Shown here one piece after another: positions 1 through 9,151 of a stretch of DNA of 52,345 nt (position 1 is its first letter; every line of letters starts with the position of its first letter). Where the stretch lies: assembly GCF_003217235.1 (NCBI RefSeq), contig NZ_QJTF01000025.1, forward strand, positions 1 to 52,345, written 5' to 3'. The stretch is from Paramesorhizobium leguminum (GTDB lineage: Bacteria; Pseudomonadota; Alphaproteobacteria; Rhizobiales; Rhizobiaceae). A model generated the notes under the pieces. That model was given only the letters and a program-made list of their open reading frames with translations. It made no database searches and had not been told where the DNA came from. The position numbers were made by a program, and so were the translations under genes.

Positions 1-40
1 CAGTCCCATCTGCTCATCTCCCGGCCGATCAAACGCGCGG

Positions 41-96
41 GGAGTGTGACATCCTTACTTTGCAGAAACAGGACACTTCAACTTTGCGGCTACATC
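41..96. mobile_element. possible IS21-type insertion sequence terminus (remnant)
   Basis: Two related direct repeats lie 24 bp apart, at about 48-65 and 72-89. Both begin GACA and end in the same ACTTTGC core. Spaced repeats of this kind are typical of IS21-family ends, and I associate the TTTGC core with them from memory. No transposase reading frame can be followed in the 40 bases to the left. This could be the edge of an element lying outside the window, or a decayed remnant. Confidence is low. Confidence 0.3.
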
Positions 97-220
97 TGTG
101 GATCGCATAAGATAGATTATGGAACTGCAGTGGTTTCATAGCAACGCCCGGTCATCAAAGGTAACCTGGCTTTTCGCGTATTATGCGGTTTTGCGAAACC
201 TATACTTTTCCCGATTTCCA

Positions 221-3200
221 TCACCACTTCACCTTAAGTCCCACATTCCCGGTCAGCTTGTAGCTGTCGGCGAAGTGTTCGAGGCTGGTGTCGACTGAGA
301 CCTCGCCGTAGAGGGCGTATTTGCCGTCGGCCCAGCTATAGGTGCCGCCGCCGCCGATGCCGCCCCAGGTGCGGTCATTCTGGGTGGCGAAGTCGATTTC
401 CGTCACTTCGATCTTGCTCGCCTTGCGGAACTCGTAAGAGAGGTTGGCGCTGGCATAGAGGTTGGTCTGGGTTAGGTGGCCCCGGCTGTCACGCCAGGCC
501 TGCCCGTAATCGGCGGCGATGCCGAGCCGGCCCTTCAGGCTGTCGGTCTCGTTGTGGGTCACCTGAGCGCCGAAGGGATCGGTGAAACCATCGAACTTGA
601 CCGACGACCAGGTGAGCTGAGCTTGTGGCGTCAGCGTTATGTCGGAAGCCCAGCCGGTGTCGATGAGCCCATCGAGGGCGACGCGCTTGCCTGCTTCCAG
701 GCTCAGCGCATAGCCGAAGCCTTCATTGCCGTCGATAAGCCGGCGACGCATCGTATCGGAGTTCAGGTCGTTGCTGTACCAAGTGGTCTTCGCCACGGCA
801 TCGACATAGACGCCGTTGTCGCCATACCAGGTGAGCGTGCCGCCGAGGCCATAGCCGGAGGCCTCGACATCGCCGGAACCAAGCACCGAGCCCATATTGG
901 CCTTGGCATAGCCGTAATGCATCGTGACCCCGCCGACCACGCTGCCCATTTCATTCTCGTAAAGCTTGCCGTCGAGTCCGGCCTCTGCCTTATAGGTATT
1001 GATGTTGTAGTGTGTGTCGCTGGTGGAATAGTTGGGCTTGAAGCGGCCATGCGCGCTTTCGATGCGGCCCCAGATATTGGCGGCCGTGTTGATTTCCGCG
1101 CCCGCCTCATCAGGTGAAGCCGGCGTGCCCGGCCCGTCGCCCTCGTTGAGCCTCGGATTGGCCTCGCCGCTCCAGATGCGGTTGCTGAGGCGGTGGCGCA
1201 TTGTGCCGGTATCGTTCAACTCTTGCAGCACCTGGGCATAGGCCTCGTAGACCGGTATGCCGGCCTGGTATTGCGAACGCAGGTACCAGTCACCGTCAGT
1301 TGGCGTGGAAACTCCACCCTGATAGAGCTGGTAGGCATAGGCGCCGGCGGCTACCGTCGTCTGCTTCCCGGTTTGATACGCTTTACCGCCGGCGAGTGTG
1401 AACTTGCCGTTTGAGTCGCCGTCGACCTCAATGAGCTTGATGCCCTCTTTGGTCTGTGCGCCCTTGCCACCAACATTGGTCACCATGACAACGCCTGTAC
1501 CCGATGTGGCGCCCTTCACATGGAGGAGATCGGTCGGTGAGGTGTCATCGCCCAGCACGGTGTTGAAATGGATCACGCCGCCCTGCCCGGTGTAATCGCC
1601 ATTGACGGTAAGCGTGGTGCCTGCCCCGGTTTTGCCCAGAAGCACCGTGCCGGCATTGGCGAGGCTCCCCATCGTCTGGTTGAAGCCGTTCAGGTCGAGG
1701 TTGTTATCGGCACCGATACTGAAAGCGGAGTTGGGGCTGAATACATTGGCCGCGCCCGCGACGAGTGTGCCGCCGGTCACCGTCGTTGCGCCGCTATAGG
1801 TGTTGGGGCCGGTGAGGACCAGCGTGCCGGCGCCCAGCTTGGTGAGCGGACCCCTGCCGGTGAGTGCCTGCGACGCAGATAGTGTGAATGTGTTGTCCTT
1901 GTCCTCGATATCGAAGCTGCCGCCCGATGGACCCCAGTTGATGGCGCGCGCGGTTTGTTTGAATTGGGTTCCGGTCACCTGCAATGTGCCGCCCTCGAAG
2001 TCGAGCGCGCTCTGTGCCGAGCCGAGGTTCTTGTCATCGCCGACCGAGAGCGTGCCGCAGTTGCCGGGAGTTCCACAGCTCAGGATGACATTGCCGGTCA
2101 GGGTCGTGCTATTATCGCCCGAGAAGATCTGTCTGCCGCCGGAAATCGTCACAGTCCCGCTGCCTTTGATCTGGCCCGCGTAATCCAAGCCTGTCGCAGC
2201 GGTAATCTCCAGGTTTTTGGTGCCGATATCGACGGTTCCAAGGGGCTTTCCGTTGCCTCTTTCATCGCCGGCCAGGCTCTTGATCTTTGACGTGGCGGGG
2301 CCGTTTGTCATATCGAGCGTCGGGTGCGCGAGATTGGGCGCGCCAGAGACGCCGACCTTCACGCTGGCGGCGGCGCTCAGGTCCGCGGTCGCATCGAATA
2401 CCAGCGCGCCATCCACGATGATCCAGGGCGCGGCGCTGCCGACCGCGTTCTTGACATTCCAGTCCATGGGGCCGGTTTTCTTATACACGCTGAACCCGGA
2501 ATACTGGGTCATCACGCTCGGATCGAGCTTGTCGACGATCGTGGAAAGGTCGAAACGATAGTTGCTGTCGATATAGGTGTTTGTCGCCTCGGTACCAAGC
2601 TCCATCACATTGCCGGTTCCAACGGCAATGACATGCCCGCGGGTATCAAAAAATTGGTAACCAGGATAACTCTGGCGTATCTCAAAAATATTATTGTTAC
2701 CGTTTATTTCCGCTGCATGACCATAATTCGCACCGGCCATCCCACCCCACATGGCCCCCGCCTGGATGATACTATTGCCGTCGCCATCGATACGAAGGCC
2801 GACCCCCGCCCCCGCGATATCGGTCGCCGTGGCGGCGTTGCCGCCCTGAATATAAGAGGCTGATGGGACGTTAACCGCACCTCGAGAGGTATTATTGATG
2901 AAATTATTGTCCCCCCTCACCCATAGGCCATAGCCGCCGGTGCCGTTCAATTGTCCGGCTGAGCCTGCTCCGCCGTTCCCTCCTATTAATTGTGATGTCG
3001 GAGTTCTTATATCGACGGTGGGCCTGTATATAATATTGCTGCCATCAATCATCATGGCGACGCCGCCGTTGCCGCCGTTACCGGCCAATCCCTGCCCGCC
3101 GGCGCCTCCATATGCATAGCTACTTGTGACGGTTCCATTTCCCGCATAATATATACCGACGCCGCCACCCCCTCCTCCGGCGCCGTTACCACCCCTGCCG

Positions 3201-3748
3201 CCGTTGGTTTCTGCTCTACCAGTAACGGCGATAAGATCGCCGGTAGCATTTACCCCTGCGCCTCCTCCTCCGCCGCCGCCGGCAGTCGCGTTTCCACCAT
3301 TGCCGCCACCAGTATCGGGGTCAGTCTTGGTCGTGGTGGAATCGCCCAAACCCCCGCCGCCGCCGCCACCGGCGCCGGTGGCATCTCCGCCATGGCCGCC
3401 GCTGCCGGTGCCGACGGTGCCGCCTGCCCCGCCGCCAGGCGGCGCGCCGGCGCCGCCCGTCCCGGAACTTCCCGTTCCCCCCGCCACACCGCCGGCGTTG
3501 CCGCCAGTGCCGCCGCCCGTGGCGAGCCCACCGCCGCCATTGCCGCCGTCATTGCCTGATGTTGCGGAGTGGCCGCCCAGTCCGCCACCAAACTGAGTGT
3601 ATAATTGCTGCGGATTGGATATGACCTGAGCAAACGCGGTATGGGGCTGCAATGCCATCAGGCTTACGGTGATGGCCAATGTTGCGAGCGTCGCGGGCGC
3701 TCCAATTCTGTGAATGACGGTATTACCAAACGTTGCTTTGGCGGTCAT
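221..3748 (-). CDS. glycine-rich autotransporter (type V secretion), outer-membrane beta-barrel
   Basis: This is a 1175-residue protein. A long N-terminal signal peptide ends near ALQPHTAFA (cleavage around residue 40). Residues about 45-235 are an extreme Gly/Ala/Asn/Thr tract with many GGNGG and GGGGG runs. A beta-helical passenger follows, including an autotransporter-associated repeat around residues 632-672 (GAGTLVLTGPNTYSGATTV). The last ~290 residues read as a C-terminal beta-barrel and end in the aromatic-terminated strand LKVKW, as BAM substrates do. By family knowledge the barrel inserts in the outer membrane and displays or releases the passenger, usually as an adhesin. The ATG is preceded by GGAAG. 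The glycine tract resembles PE_PGRS-like low-complexity sequence and is prone to length variation. The substrate and the specific autotransporter subfamily are unknown. Confidence 0.9.
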   Translation of the reverse strand: MTAKATFGNTVIHRIGAPATLATLAITVSLMALQPHTAFAQVISNPQQLYTQFGGGLGGHSATSGNDGGNGGGGLATGGGTGGNAGGVAGGTGSSGTGGAGAPPGGGAGGTVGTGSGGHGGDATGAGGGGGGGLGDSTTTKTDPDTGGGNGGNATAGGGGGGGAGVNATGDLIAVTGRAETNGGRGGNGAGGGGGGVGIYYAGNGTVTSSYAYGGAGGQGLAGNGGNGGVAMMIDGSNIIYRPTVDIRTPTSQLIGGNGGAGSAGQLNGTGGYGLWVRGDNNFINNTSRGAVNVPSASYIQGGNAATATDIAGAGVGLRIDGDGNSIIQAGAMWGGMAGANYGHAAEINGNNNIFEIRQSYPGYQFFDTRGHVIAVGTGNVMELGTEATNTYIDSNYRFDLSTIVDKLDPSVMTQYSGFSVYKKTGPMDWNVKNAVGSAAPWIIVDGALVFDATADLSAAASVKVGVSGAPNLAHPTLDMTNGPATSKIKSLAGDERGNGKPLGTVDIGTKNLEITAATGLDYAGQIKGSGTVTISGGRQIFSGDNSTTLTGNVILSCGTPGNCGTLSVGDDKNLGSAQSALDFEGGTLQVTGTQFKQTARAINWGPSGGSFDIEDKDNTFTLSASQALTGRGPLTKLGAGTLVLTGPNTYSGATTVTGGTLVAGAANVFSPNSAFSIGADNNLDLNGFNQTMGSLANAGTVLLGKTGAGTTLTVNGDYTGQGGVIHFNTVLGDDTSPTDLLHVKGATSGTGVVMVTNVGGKGAQTKEGIKLIEVDGDSNGKFTLAGGKAYQTGKQTTVAAGAYAYQLYQGGVSTPTDGDWYLRSQYQAGIPVYEAYAQVLQELNDTGTMRHRLSNRIWSGEANPRLNEGDGPGTPASPDEAGAEINTAANIWGRIESAHGRFKPNYSTSDTHYNINTYKAEAGLDGKLYENEMGSVVGGVTMHYGYAKANMGSVLGSGDVEASGYGLGGTLTWYGDNGVYVDAVAKTTWYSNDLNSDTMRRRLIDGNEGFGYALSLEAGKRVALDGLIDTGWASDITLTPQAQLTWSSVKFDGFTDPFGAQVTHNETDSLKGRLGIAADYGQAWRDSRGHLTQTNLYASANLSYEFRKASKIEVTEIDFATQNDRTWGGIGGGGTYSWADGKYALYGEVSVDTSLEHFADSYKLTGNVGLKVKW

Positions 3749-3950
3749 TTTTGGCTTCCGGTTATATAAGTATATTTTGACAAAAAATTAGAATCACGCC
3801 TGTCGATAAGACGATGATATTTCAAATAAACTATTAATTTAAGATAATGGTAAACGAAATTCTAATAGTAAAATAGAAAAATACTTCTTTTGTTGCGGAA
3901 TTGCTGCGGGTATATACCGGATTCTCTTTTGAAGCAGAGCCCCCTCTCAC
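3749..3950. other. AT-rich upstream region of the autotransporter gene
   Basis: About 200 bp between the autotransporter start and the first palindromic repeat, clearly AT-richer than the flanking genes, with long A/T runs around 3780-3880. It presumably carries the autotransporter promoter. I cannot assign a specific -35/-10 pair with confidence, and no gene is supported here. Confidence 0.4.
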
Positions 3951-4058
3951 CGTCATTCTCGGGCTTGTCCCGAGAATCTACCGTGGCCCAATCTGTCAGG
4001 ACGGTAATCGCTTATCTTTTTCTGATGGCAGATCCTCGGGACAAGCCCGAGAATGACG
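3951..4058. repeat. inverted pair of palindromic elements (AATGACG family)
   Basis: Two copies face each other: 3951-3978 and 4031-4058 are reverse complements with one mismatch over 28 bp. Each copy is itself a hairpin (CTCGGG...CCCGAG around a CTTGT/ACAAG loop) flanked by AATGACG. Related copies occur at 7498-7525, 31509-31691 and 52031-52059. A 66-codon open frame crosses this pair, but it is a by-product of the repeat and not a gene. Confidence 0.8.
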
Positions 4059-4079
4059 ACAGGACTATGTGCCTTTCCC

Positions 4080-4107
4080 CAAAAAAATAAGGGCCGCTAC
4101 GCGGCCC
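4080..4107 (-). terminator. rho-independent terminator of the lipoprotein gene
   Basis: Read on the minus strand, a perfect 7-bp stem (GGGCCGC / GCGGCCC, 4091-4107) with a 3-nt loop is followed by TTA and a run of T (complement of the A-run at 4080-4088). It lies about 55 bp past the lipoprotein stop codon. Confidence 0.8.
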
Positions 4108-4161
4108 CGTAGTTGCAATGCCTTGAGCGCTGAGATCCGAAACACAATCCGTAAGTGCCGC

Positions 4162-4749
4162 TCACTTCGGCGTCAGCCAGGTCTTCACCTGCCTGGTAAA
4201 GTCGGTTGCGAGCTTTTCCGCAAGCGCTTCCTGGCTCTTGGTCATGGCTGCGTTGATGGCCATCGCGACGACAAAGCCGCCAAGATCGCCGCCTTTCACG
4301 CCTCTGTTCTCGCCGTAAATGCGCGGGTTTTGCGCGATCAATTGGCCCGTCTTGATGTCTTCCAGGCGAACCGTGCCGGTAATCGAGCTATTGCTTCCCA
4401 GCATGACGCGCCCTTGTTCGGAGGCAAGGTCGGCACGTTGCAAGGTGATGACCAGACGCGCGGGGCTGGACCCGCCCGGATAGCCTTTGAGGTCCCGCGT
4501 GGCGACCGTATGGAGTGCATTTACGACGATGGCGACCTGCTGCTCGGGCGTCTTTCCGTTGATCATCGGCAAGCCCGTTGCCACATCCGGCGTGGATTCA
4601 ACCTGGACTTCGGCAACCCGTACGCCTTTCAATGCCTCGACAAGACGTGGATCGCGCGTCATGCAGCCTGTAAGAAGGATGCTGCCCATGATGACGGCGA
4701 TGACAGCCTTCCAGGCGCCGCTCAATCCAGTTCCCCGTTTTAAAAACAT
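4162..4749 (-). CDS. putative lipoprotein of unknown function
   Basis: I start it at the ATG at 4749 (195 residues), because this gives a compact signal sequence: a basic start, a hydrophobic stretch AVIAVIMGSI, then the lipobox LLTGC with the acylated cysteine. An upstream in-frame ATG at 4812 would add 21 residues ahead of the signal. The mature part is about 170 residues and contains a predicted mixed alpha/beta region (VRVAEVQVEST, ARLVITLQRADL). It also has a Gly-rich stretch, GGDLGGFVVAMAINAAM, that may be membrane-active. I do not recognise the family. A strong terminator follows the gene. Its location between an Hsp70-like gene and an autotransporter gives no clear functional clue. 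Confidence 0.75.
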   Translation of the reverse strand: MFLKRGTGLSGAWKAVIAVIMGSILLTGCMTRDPRLVEALKGVRVAEVQVESTPDVATGLPMINGKTPEQQVAIVVNALHTVATRDLKGYPGGSSPARLVITLQRADLASEQGRVMLGSNSSITGTVRLEDIKTGQLIAQNPRIYGENRGVKGGDLGGFVVAMAINAAMTKSQEALAEKLATDFTRQVKTWLTPK

Positions 4750-4895
4750 ATTCCCCAGTCCCCTCTCCTTCGCCGCTCCCTGCGAGCGACGAGCTAATTC
4801 CCCAGCGGCCAAACTCCTTTATTGAAAGGCGGGCCAAACCGCACATCCCAATAAGTTGGAGAACACTGAAAAAACAACGCGTTTACGGGAGACGT

Positions 4896-6155
4896 TTACC
4901 CGAACCGCCGGGCGGCATCGACGGCGAGCCCAAGTCCCACCGATCCGAACTGGTCGGATTGCGCGATACGGGCATCGGGGAAGCGTGACGTCACGGCTGT
5001 TCGCACCAGCGGAACCAGCGCGCCGCCACCGGTCATGATCACGGTGTCGATCGCCCCGCCGGCCACCCCTGCCCCAACGAGCGCATCGTCGATCGCGATG
5101 CTGATTTTCGCCGCCAGCTCGGTGCTCGCCGCCTCGAATGCATGGCGGTCGACGGGTAGCTCCATCGACAGGCCCGGTTCCACCAGGCGGATGATAGTGT
5201 CAGGCGCATCGGTCAGGGCGATCTTGGCCTTCTCCACCTGCGCCGCCAGCCTGTGGCCGGAGCGATGCTCCAGCAGATGCTCGAAGCGCGCCAGTTTTTC
5301 CGGCTCGGCTGCCTCGCGCGCCAGCGACTGGATGTCGCGCAAATTCTTCGCCGTATAGAGCTGGTTGATCCGGTGCCAGGTTGCCATGTCGTTGAAATAC
5401 CAGACGGGCAGATTGCGCTTGCCGTCGAGGGTTTTCGTGCCGAGCCCCAGATGCGGCATCACCTCTGCAATGTTGAGGCAGCGATCGAAATCGGTGCCGC
5501 CGACATGGACGCCCGATGTGCTCAGAATATCGCCGCGCCGGTCCGTTGCCCGTGCCCGCTCCGGCGAGAGCCGCAGGACGGAAAAATCGGACGTGCCGCC
5601 GCCGATATCGACCACCAGCGCGAGCGCTTCCTCGTTGAGCATACGCTCGAAGTGGAGCGCCGCCGCGACCGGCTCGAACTGGAATTCGATATGGCGGAAG
5701 CCTTCCGCGCGCGCGGCGGCCGCAAGCTGGTCTTGCGCGGCGCGGTCGGCGGTCTCGTCACCATCGATGAAGAATACGGGCCGGCCAAACACCACATGTT
5801 CAGGCATGCCGCCTGAATGCTGCTCGAGACGGGCCTTCAGATGCCGGAGAAAGCGTCCGATCAGGTCCTGAAAACTCATGCGCTCGCGTCCGACCGCCGT
5901 CGTTTCCTTCATCAGGCTGGTGCCGAGGATGGACTTCAACGCCCGCATGAACCGCCCTTCCGCACCATCCATATATTCATGAACAGCGGAACGCCCGAAA
6001 TGCACGCTGCCATCCTCAAGGCTGAAGAACAGCGCCGACGGGATGGTGACGTGGTCGCCTTCGACGGGGATCAGGAACGGAGCGTTGCCTCTTTCACAGA
6101 GACCGACGGTGGAATTGGTGGTGCCGAAATCGACACCACAATGAAAACGGTTCAT
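4896..6155 (-). CDS. Hsp70-family ATPase, YegD-like
   Basis: This 419-residue protein has the actin/Hsp70 nucleotide-binding fold. The phosphate-1 motif is VDFGTTNSTVG near the N-terminus, phosphate-2 is VVDIGGGTSDFSV near residue 190, and the adenosine motif is VIMTGGGALVPLVR near residue 375. It stops where the nucleotide-binding domain ends, so it lacks the substrate-binding and lid domains of DnaK (about 640 residues). That architecture matches the YegD-type chaperone-like proteins, which are cytoplasmic ATPases of poorly defined role. The gene stands alone on the minus strand, with about 150 bp to the lipoprotein gene downstream and a separate terminator region upstream. Confidence 0.85.
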   Translation of the reverse strand: MNRFHCGVDFGTTNSTVGLCERGNAPFLIPVEGDHVTIPSALFFSLEDGSVHFGRSAVHEYMDGAEGRFMRALKSILGTSLMKETTAVGRERMSFQDLIGRFLRHLKARLEQHSGGMPEHVVFGRPVFFIDGDETADRAAQDQLAAAARAEGFRHIEFQFEPVAAALHFERMLNEEALALVVDIGGGTSDFSVLRLSPERARATDRRGDILSTSGVHVGGTDFDRCLNIAEVMPHLGLGTKTLDGKRNLPVWYFNDMATWHRINQLYTAKNLRDIQSLAREAAEPEKLARFEHLLEHRSGHRLAAQVEKAKIALTDAPDTIIRLVEPGLSMELPVDRHAFEAASTELAAKISIAIDDALVGAGVAGGAIDTVIMTGGGALVPLVRTAVTSRFPDARIAQSDQFGSVGLGLAVDAARRFG

Positions 6156-6281
6156 AGACGGCTCACAGGGGCGGGAAATTATGGGAGGGGCGTCTGTAGC
6201 CTATTGCAGGCGAGTTGGAAACCCTCGGACTGAGGCCCCTCGCCCATAATGCTAGCCGCTACCATCTGCCTACCAGTGTCG

Positions 6282-6320
6282 CAAAAACTCACCGCAGCGC
6301 TTTTCGCGCTGCGGTGAGTT
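6282..6320 (-). terminator. strong rho-independent terminator of the secreted-protein gene
   Basis: A perfect 15-bp stem (6286-6300 with 6306-6320, arm AACTCACCGCAGCGC) and a 5-nt loop lie 16 bp past the stop codon of the minus-strand gene at 6336. On that strand the stem runs into TTTTTGCG, the usual T tract. Confidence 0.9.
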
Positions 6321-6335
6321 GGCGTTCCAATCGAT

Positions 6336-7319
6336 TCAGTTGTGTATTTTAAGCGTAGTCAAATAAACGGGATTCCCCCCCTGAATCGATACATCATAGT
6401 CCATGCACCCGCCCGGCTTCTGCCAATAAATTGGGCTTAAGGTATAGGGCATTGGATTGGTGAATGTTGAGTAAATGCCCACGCTTCCTGGGGTTTGGTC
6501 ACACGCAGGTAATGAATCTACTGCGTATACAGCGGGATATATAACAATGTATACATCAAATGGCCCAGTGCCAACGCTTTCATTATACCAGCTATCGGAA
6601 TTTGGCCGGCCTTTACTTATGGCAATCATATACAGAAAACCATCGTCTTCTGCTTGTTTTATATTCATCTGCACTTGGTCACCAGGAAAAAAGATGCCAT
6701 AATCGCGCAACAAATAAACATTACCGTTAACGTAGGGGTTCCACCAAAGGGCTGCCGACCATTTCCCCGGATGTGCCGCCTGATTGAAGGCTAATGCCGG
6801 AATCCAGGCTTCATCCGGTTGTAGTGTGGCAATATCCGAAGCTTGAAGGACCGTAAAGAAATAGAGTGTCGGTCCGTTCAGGGCTGGAACGGTGGGAACC
6901 GTCATCTGCATTTGATACGCATCATAAGGAATGGAGAACCTGGTAGTTAGATCCATCACCGTGCCCATTTGCCAGGTAGATATATCCAGCGGCGCATTTT
7001 CAGGTTTGCCTGCTGGAGGTGTTGCCTTCGATGCAACTGTGCCGTCGCCTAAATACCGCGGTTCGGCGCAAGGCGCTGGCTTCCGCACGTTCCCTGCTCC
7101 ATCGCGAATATCCCCACCGGGAAGCCCTACTTCGTCCTTGCCCAGGGCAATCACACATTTCGGCGAGAAATAGCCGAAAGGCGTGAAGACATAGTCGGAC
7201 GGAATCGATGCGGGACGCGTGGATGAATCGGCTTTGTTAGGTGCAGATCCGGCGCCGTAAGCGGTGCCTGCGCCTGCCAGAACGGCCATGGTGACCGCAG
7301 CAAATATGATAGTACGCAA
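6336..7319 (-). CDS. secreted protein of unknown function, TTG start
   Basis: This is a 327-residue protein with a clear Sec signal peptide (FAAVTMAVLAGAGTAYGA, cleavage near residue 23). The start is TTG at 7319, chosen because a consensus AGGAGG sits 5 nt upstream and the signal begins right there. The mature protein is rich in aromatic residues and proline (YVFTPFGYFSPKCV, YFFTVLQASD, WSAALWWNPYVNG) and has four cysteines, which fits an exported beta-rich fold. The N-terminal FGYFSPKCV pattern reminds me of a loosely described family of secreted proteins with a Gly-Tyr/Phe-x-x-x-Cys-Val motif, but this is recollection and not a match. It is a single-gene unit: its own SD, its own terminator, and base composition more AT-rich than its neighbours. 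That suggests acquisition by transfer. The function is unknown. Confidence 0.8.
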   Translation of the reverse strand: MRTIIFAAVTMAVLAGAGTAYGAGSAPNKADSSTRPASIPSDYVFTPFGYFSPKCVIALGKDEVGLPGGDIRDGAGNVRKPAPCAEPRYLGDGTVASKATPPAGKPENAPLDISTWQMGTVMDLTTRFSIPYDAYQMQMTVPTVPALNGPTLYFFTVLQASDIATLQPDEAWIPALAFNQAAHPGKWSAALWWNPYVNGNVYLLRDYGIFFPGDQVQMNIKQAEDDGFLYMIAISKGRPNSDSWYNESVGTGPFDVYIVIYPAVYAVDSLPACDQTPGSVGIYSTFTNPMPYTLSPIYWQKPGGCMDYDVSIQGGNPVYLTTLKIHN

Positions 7320-7497
7320 TTTATCCTCCTAAAAATGATGTGCAACAAAGATTTCGCTCGTAAATACTATTATGAGTTTTCTATTGGCGCAAAGATTCTC
7401 TTTAAAGTTGTATTTTGAGGTTTATACGAGGTTAACCCAAGTTCCTATGAACTTACGACATGAGGTGCTCTCCGCCGCGTAATCCCATTCACTTTCT

Positions 7498-7525
7498 ATT
7501 CTCGGGACAAGCTCGAGAATGACGT
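7498..7525. repeat. single palindromic element (AATGACG family)
   Basis: ATTCTCGGGACAAGCTCGAGAAT followed by GACG repeats the arm seen at 4031-4058, with one change in the stem. It lies 15 bp past the stop codon of the MFS gene and forms a hairpin there, so it may act as a terminator for it. Confidence 0.7.
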
Positions 7526-7539
7526 CTTGGAACTGGTGC

Positions 7540-9081
7540 TCACGGATGGCTTTTGTTGTCGATGTGGGCGCTGGCATAAACCTTGCGGGCGACAACCGCC
7601 AGTATCACGAGCGTGACGGTGGCAAGCAGACAGCATACGGCAAAGCCAAGCGCGAAGCTGGCTCTTGCTGTTTCCAGCCATGCCGGCGTCGCGCCGCCCA
7701 AGGATTTGGCAATCTCGACCGCTCCGGCGAGTGTGAATGCGGCTGCCGCTGCCTGGGCTTCATTGAGGCCGCTCAAATCCACGCTGCTCATCTTCATGCG
7801 GTAGACCACCGTTCCGAGGCTACCCAGCAGCGCGATACCGAGCGCGCCGCCGAACTCCGCGCTGGTTTCGGATATGGCGGAGGCGGAGCCGGCGCGTTCG
7901 GGCGGGGCTGTGCCGACAATCAGGCCTGTGGTGGTGAGGATGACGGGCACGAAGCCGAGGCCGACGAGCATGCTTGCGCCGAGCACGCCAACGAGGCTTT
8001 CCGCATAGGCCGCAGCCGCCATCACCGCCGTTCCCACCGCATTGACGAGCAGGCCTATCAGAACAGTCCGGACCGGGCCAAGGCGGTTGGTGACCCGGTA
8101 AGCCTGGAACGACATGATCGTGAAGACAAGCGCCGAAGGGATCGACCACAGGGCCGCGTGCAGCGGCGAAAGACCCAGCACCAGTTGCAGGAAGAGGTTC
8201 TGGAAAAGGAAGGTGCCGAAAACGAAGAAAACACCGGCCAGATTGACCATCAGCGAGGCGGTGAAGGCCGGTATGCGGAAAAGTGCCAAATCGATGAGCG
8301 GGTGAGCGAGGCTTTTCTGGCGGCGCACGAAGAGGAAGCCGACCAACAGGCCAATGAATATCGGCAGCAGCTGGCGCGGCTCGAAACCATAGGCCGCCAT
8401 ATGCTTGAAGCCGTAAATAATAGGCAGAACCGTTGCCAGCGATAGCAGCACGCTCAAGAGATCGAGCTTGCCGCCCTCGTCGTTCTTGTACTCCGGCAGC
8501 AGAAAAGGCGCCGCGATCAGCAGGGCTATCATAACGGGGATGTTGATCAGGAAGACCGATCCCCAATGGAAATATTGCAGGAGCGCGCCGCCAATCAATG
8601 GCCCGACAAGACCGCCCAGGGCGAAAGCCGTGCCCCAGATACCGATTGCGCGGTTCCGCTCGGCTTCGTTCCGGAACAGATTGACCACGAGGGAAAGCGT
8701 CGAAGGTGCAATCGTCGCACCGGCAATTCCGAGCAAGGCGCGGGAAACAATCAGCTGTTGGGCCGTGCTTGAGAAAGCGGCCAATGCGGAAGCCACGCCG
8801 AAAGCAAAAGCGCCGATCAGGAGGACGCGCCTGCGGCCGATCCTGTCCCCCAGCGTACCCATGGTGACAAGAAAGCCCGCGACCATGAAGCCGTAGATGT
8901 CGTTGATCCAGAGGAGTTCCGACGCGGACGGGTCGAGGTCCGCCACAATCGCCGGCATGGCCAGAAACAGCACGGACAGATCCATGGAATAAATGAGGCA
9001 GGCTATCGAGAGAACGCAGAGCCCAACCCACTCGCGGCGTCCTGCAAGTTGTCCGTCGTCGCCCGTTGGTTCCGCGCGCAT
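7540..9081 (-). CDS. MFS drug:H+ antiporter, DHA2 family (SmvA/QacA-like)
   Basis: An inner-membrane exporter of about 513 residues with roughly 14 hydrophobic segments. Family signatures are the N-terminal LYSMDLSVLFLAMPAI helix, loop WINDIYGFMVAGFLVTMG, and motif A in GDRIGRRRVLLIG. These fit the 14-TM DHA2 group that expels cationic drugs such as methyl viologen and quaternary ammonium compounds; the real substrates are unknown. I start it at the ATG at 9081, because GGGAGGGAATC lies directly upstream. The ATG at 9102 would place that SD inside the gene. It lies 70 bp downstream of the GNAT gene on the same strand and may be co-transcribed with it. No TetR or MarR regulator is adjacent. 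Confidence 0.9.
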   Translation of the reverse strand: MRAEPTGDDGQLAGRREWVGLCVLSIACLIYSMDLSVLFLAMPAIVADLDPSASELLWINDIYGFMVAGFLVTMGTLGDRIGRRRVLLIGAFAFGVASALAAFSSTAQQLIVSRALLGIAGATIAPSTLSLVVNLFRNEAERNRAIGIWGTAFALGGLVGPLIGGALLQYFHWGSVFLINIPVMIALLIAAPFLLPEYKNDEGGKLDLLSVLLSLATVLPIIYGFKHMAAYGFEPRQLLPIFIGLLVGFLFVRRQKSLAHPLIDLALFRIPAFTASLMVNLAGVFFVFGTFLFQNLFLQLVLGLSPLHAALWSIPSALVFTIMSFQAYRVTNRLGPVRTVLIGLLVNAVGTAVMAAAAYAESLVGVLGASMLVGLGFVPVILTTTGLIVGTAPPERAGSASAISETSAEFGGALGIALLGSLGTVVYRMKMSSVDLSGLNEAQAAAAAFTLAGAVEIAKSLGGATPAWLETARASFALGFAVCCLLATVTLVILAVVARKVYASAHIDNKSHP

Positions 9082-9151
9082 GATTCCCTCCCGATCCTGC
9101 ATGGCTCGCGGACCATAGGGAATGTGAGAATCCGAGGCAACAGGCTGGATG

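Noticed and set aside
3890-4090. 66-codon open frame
   Set aside because: It is made almost wholly of the inverted palindromic pair and has no independent evidence of coding.
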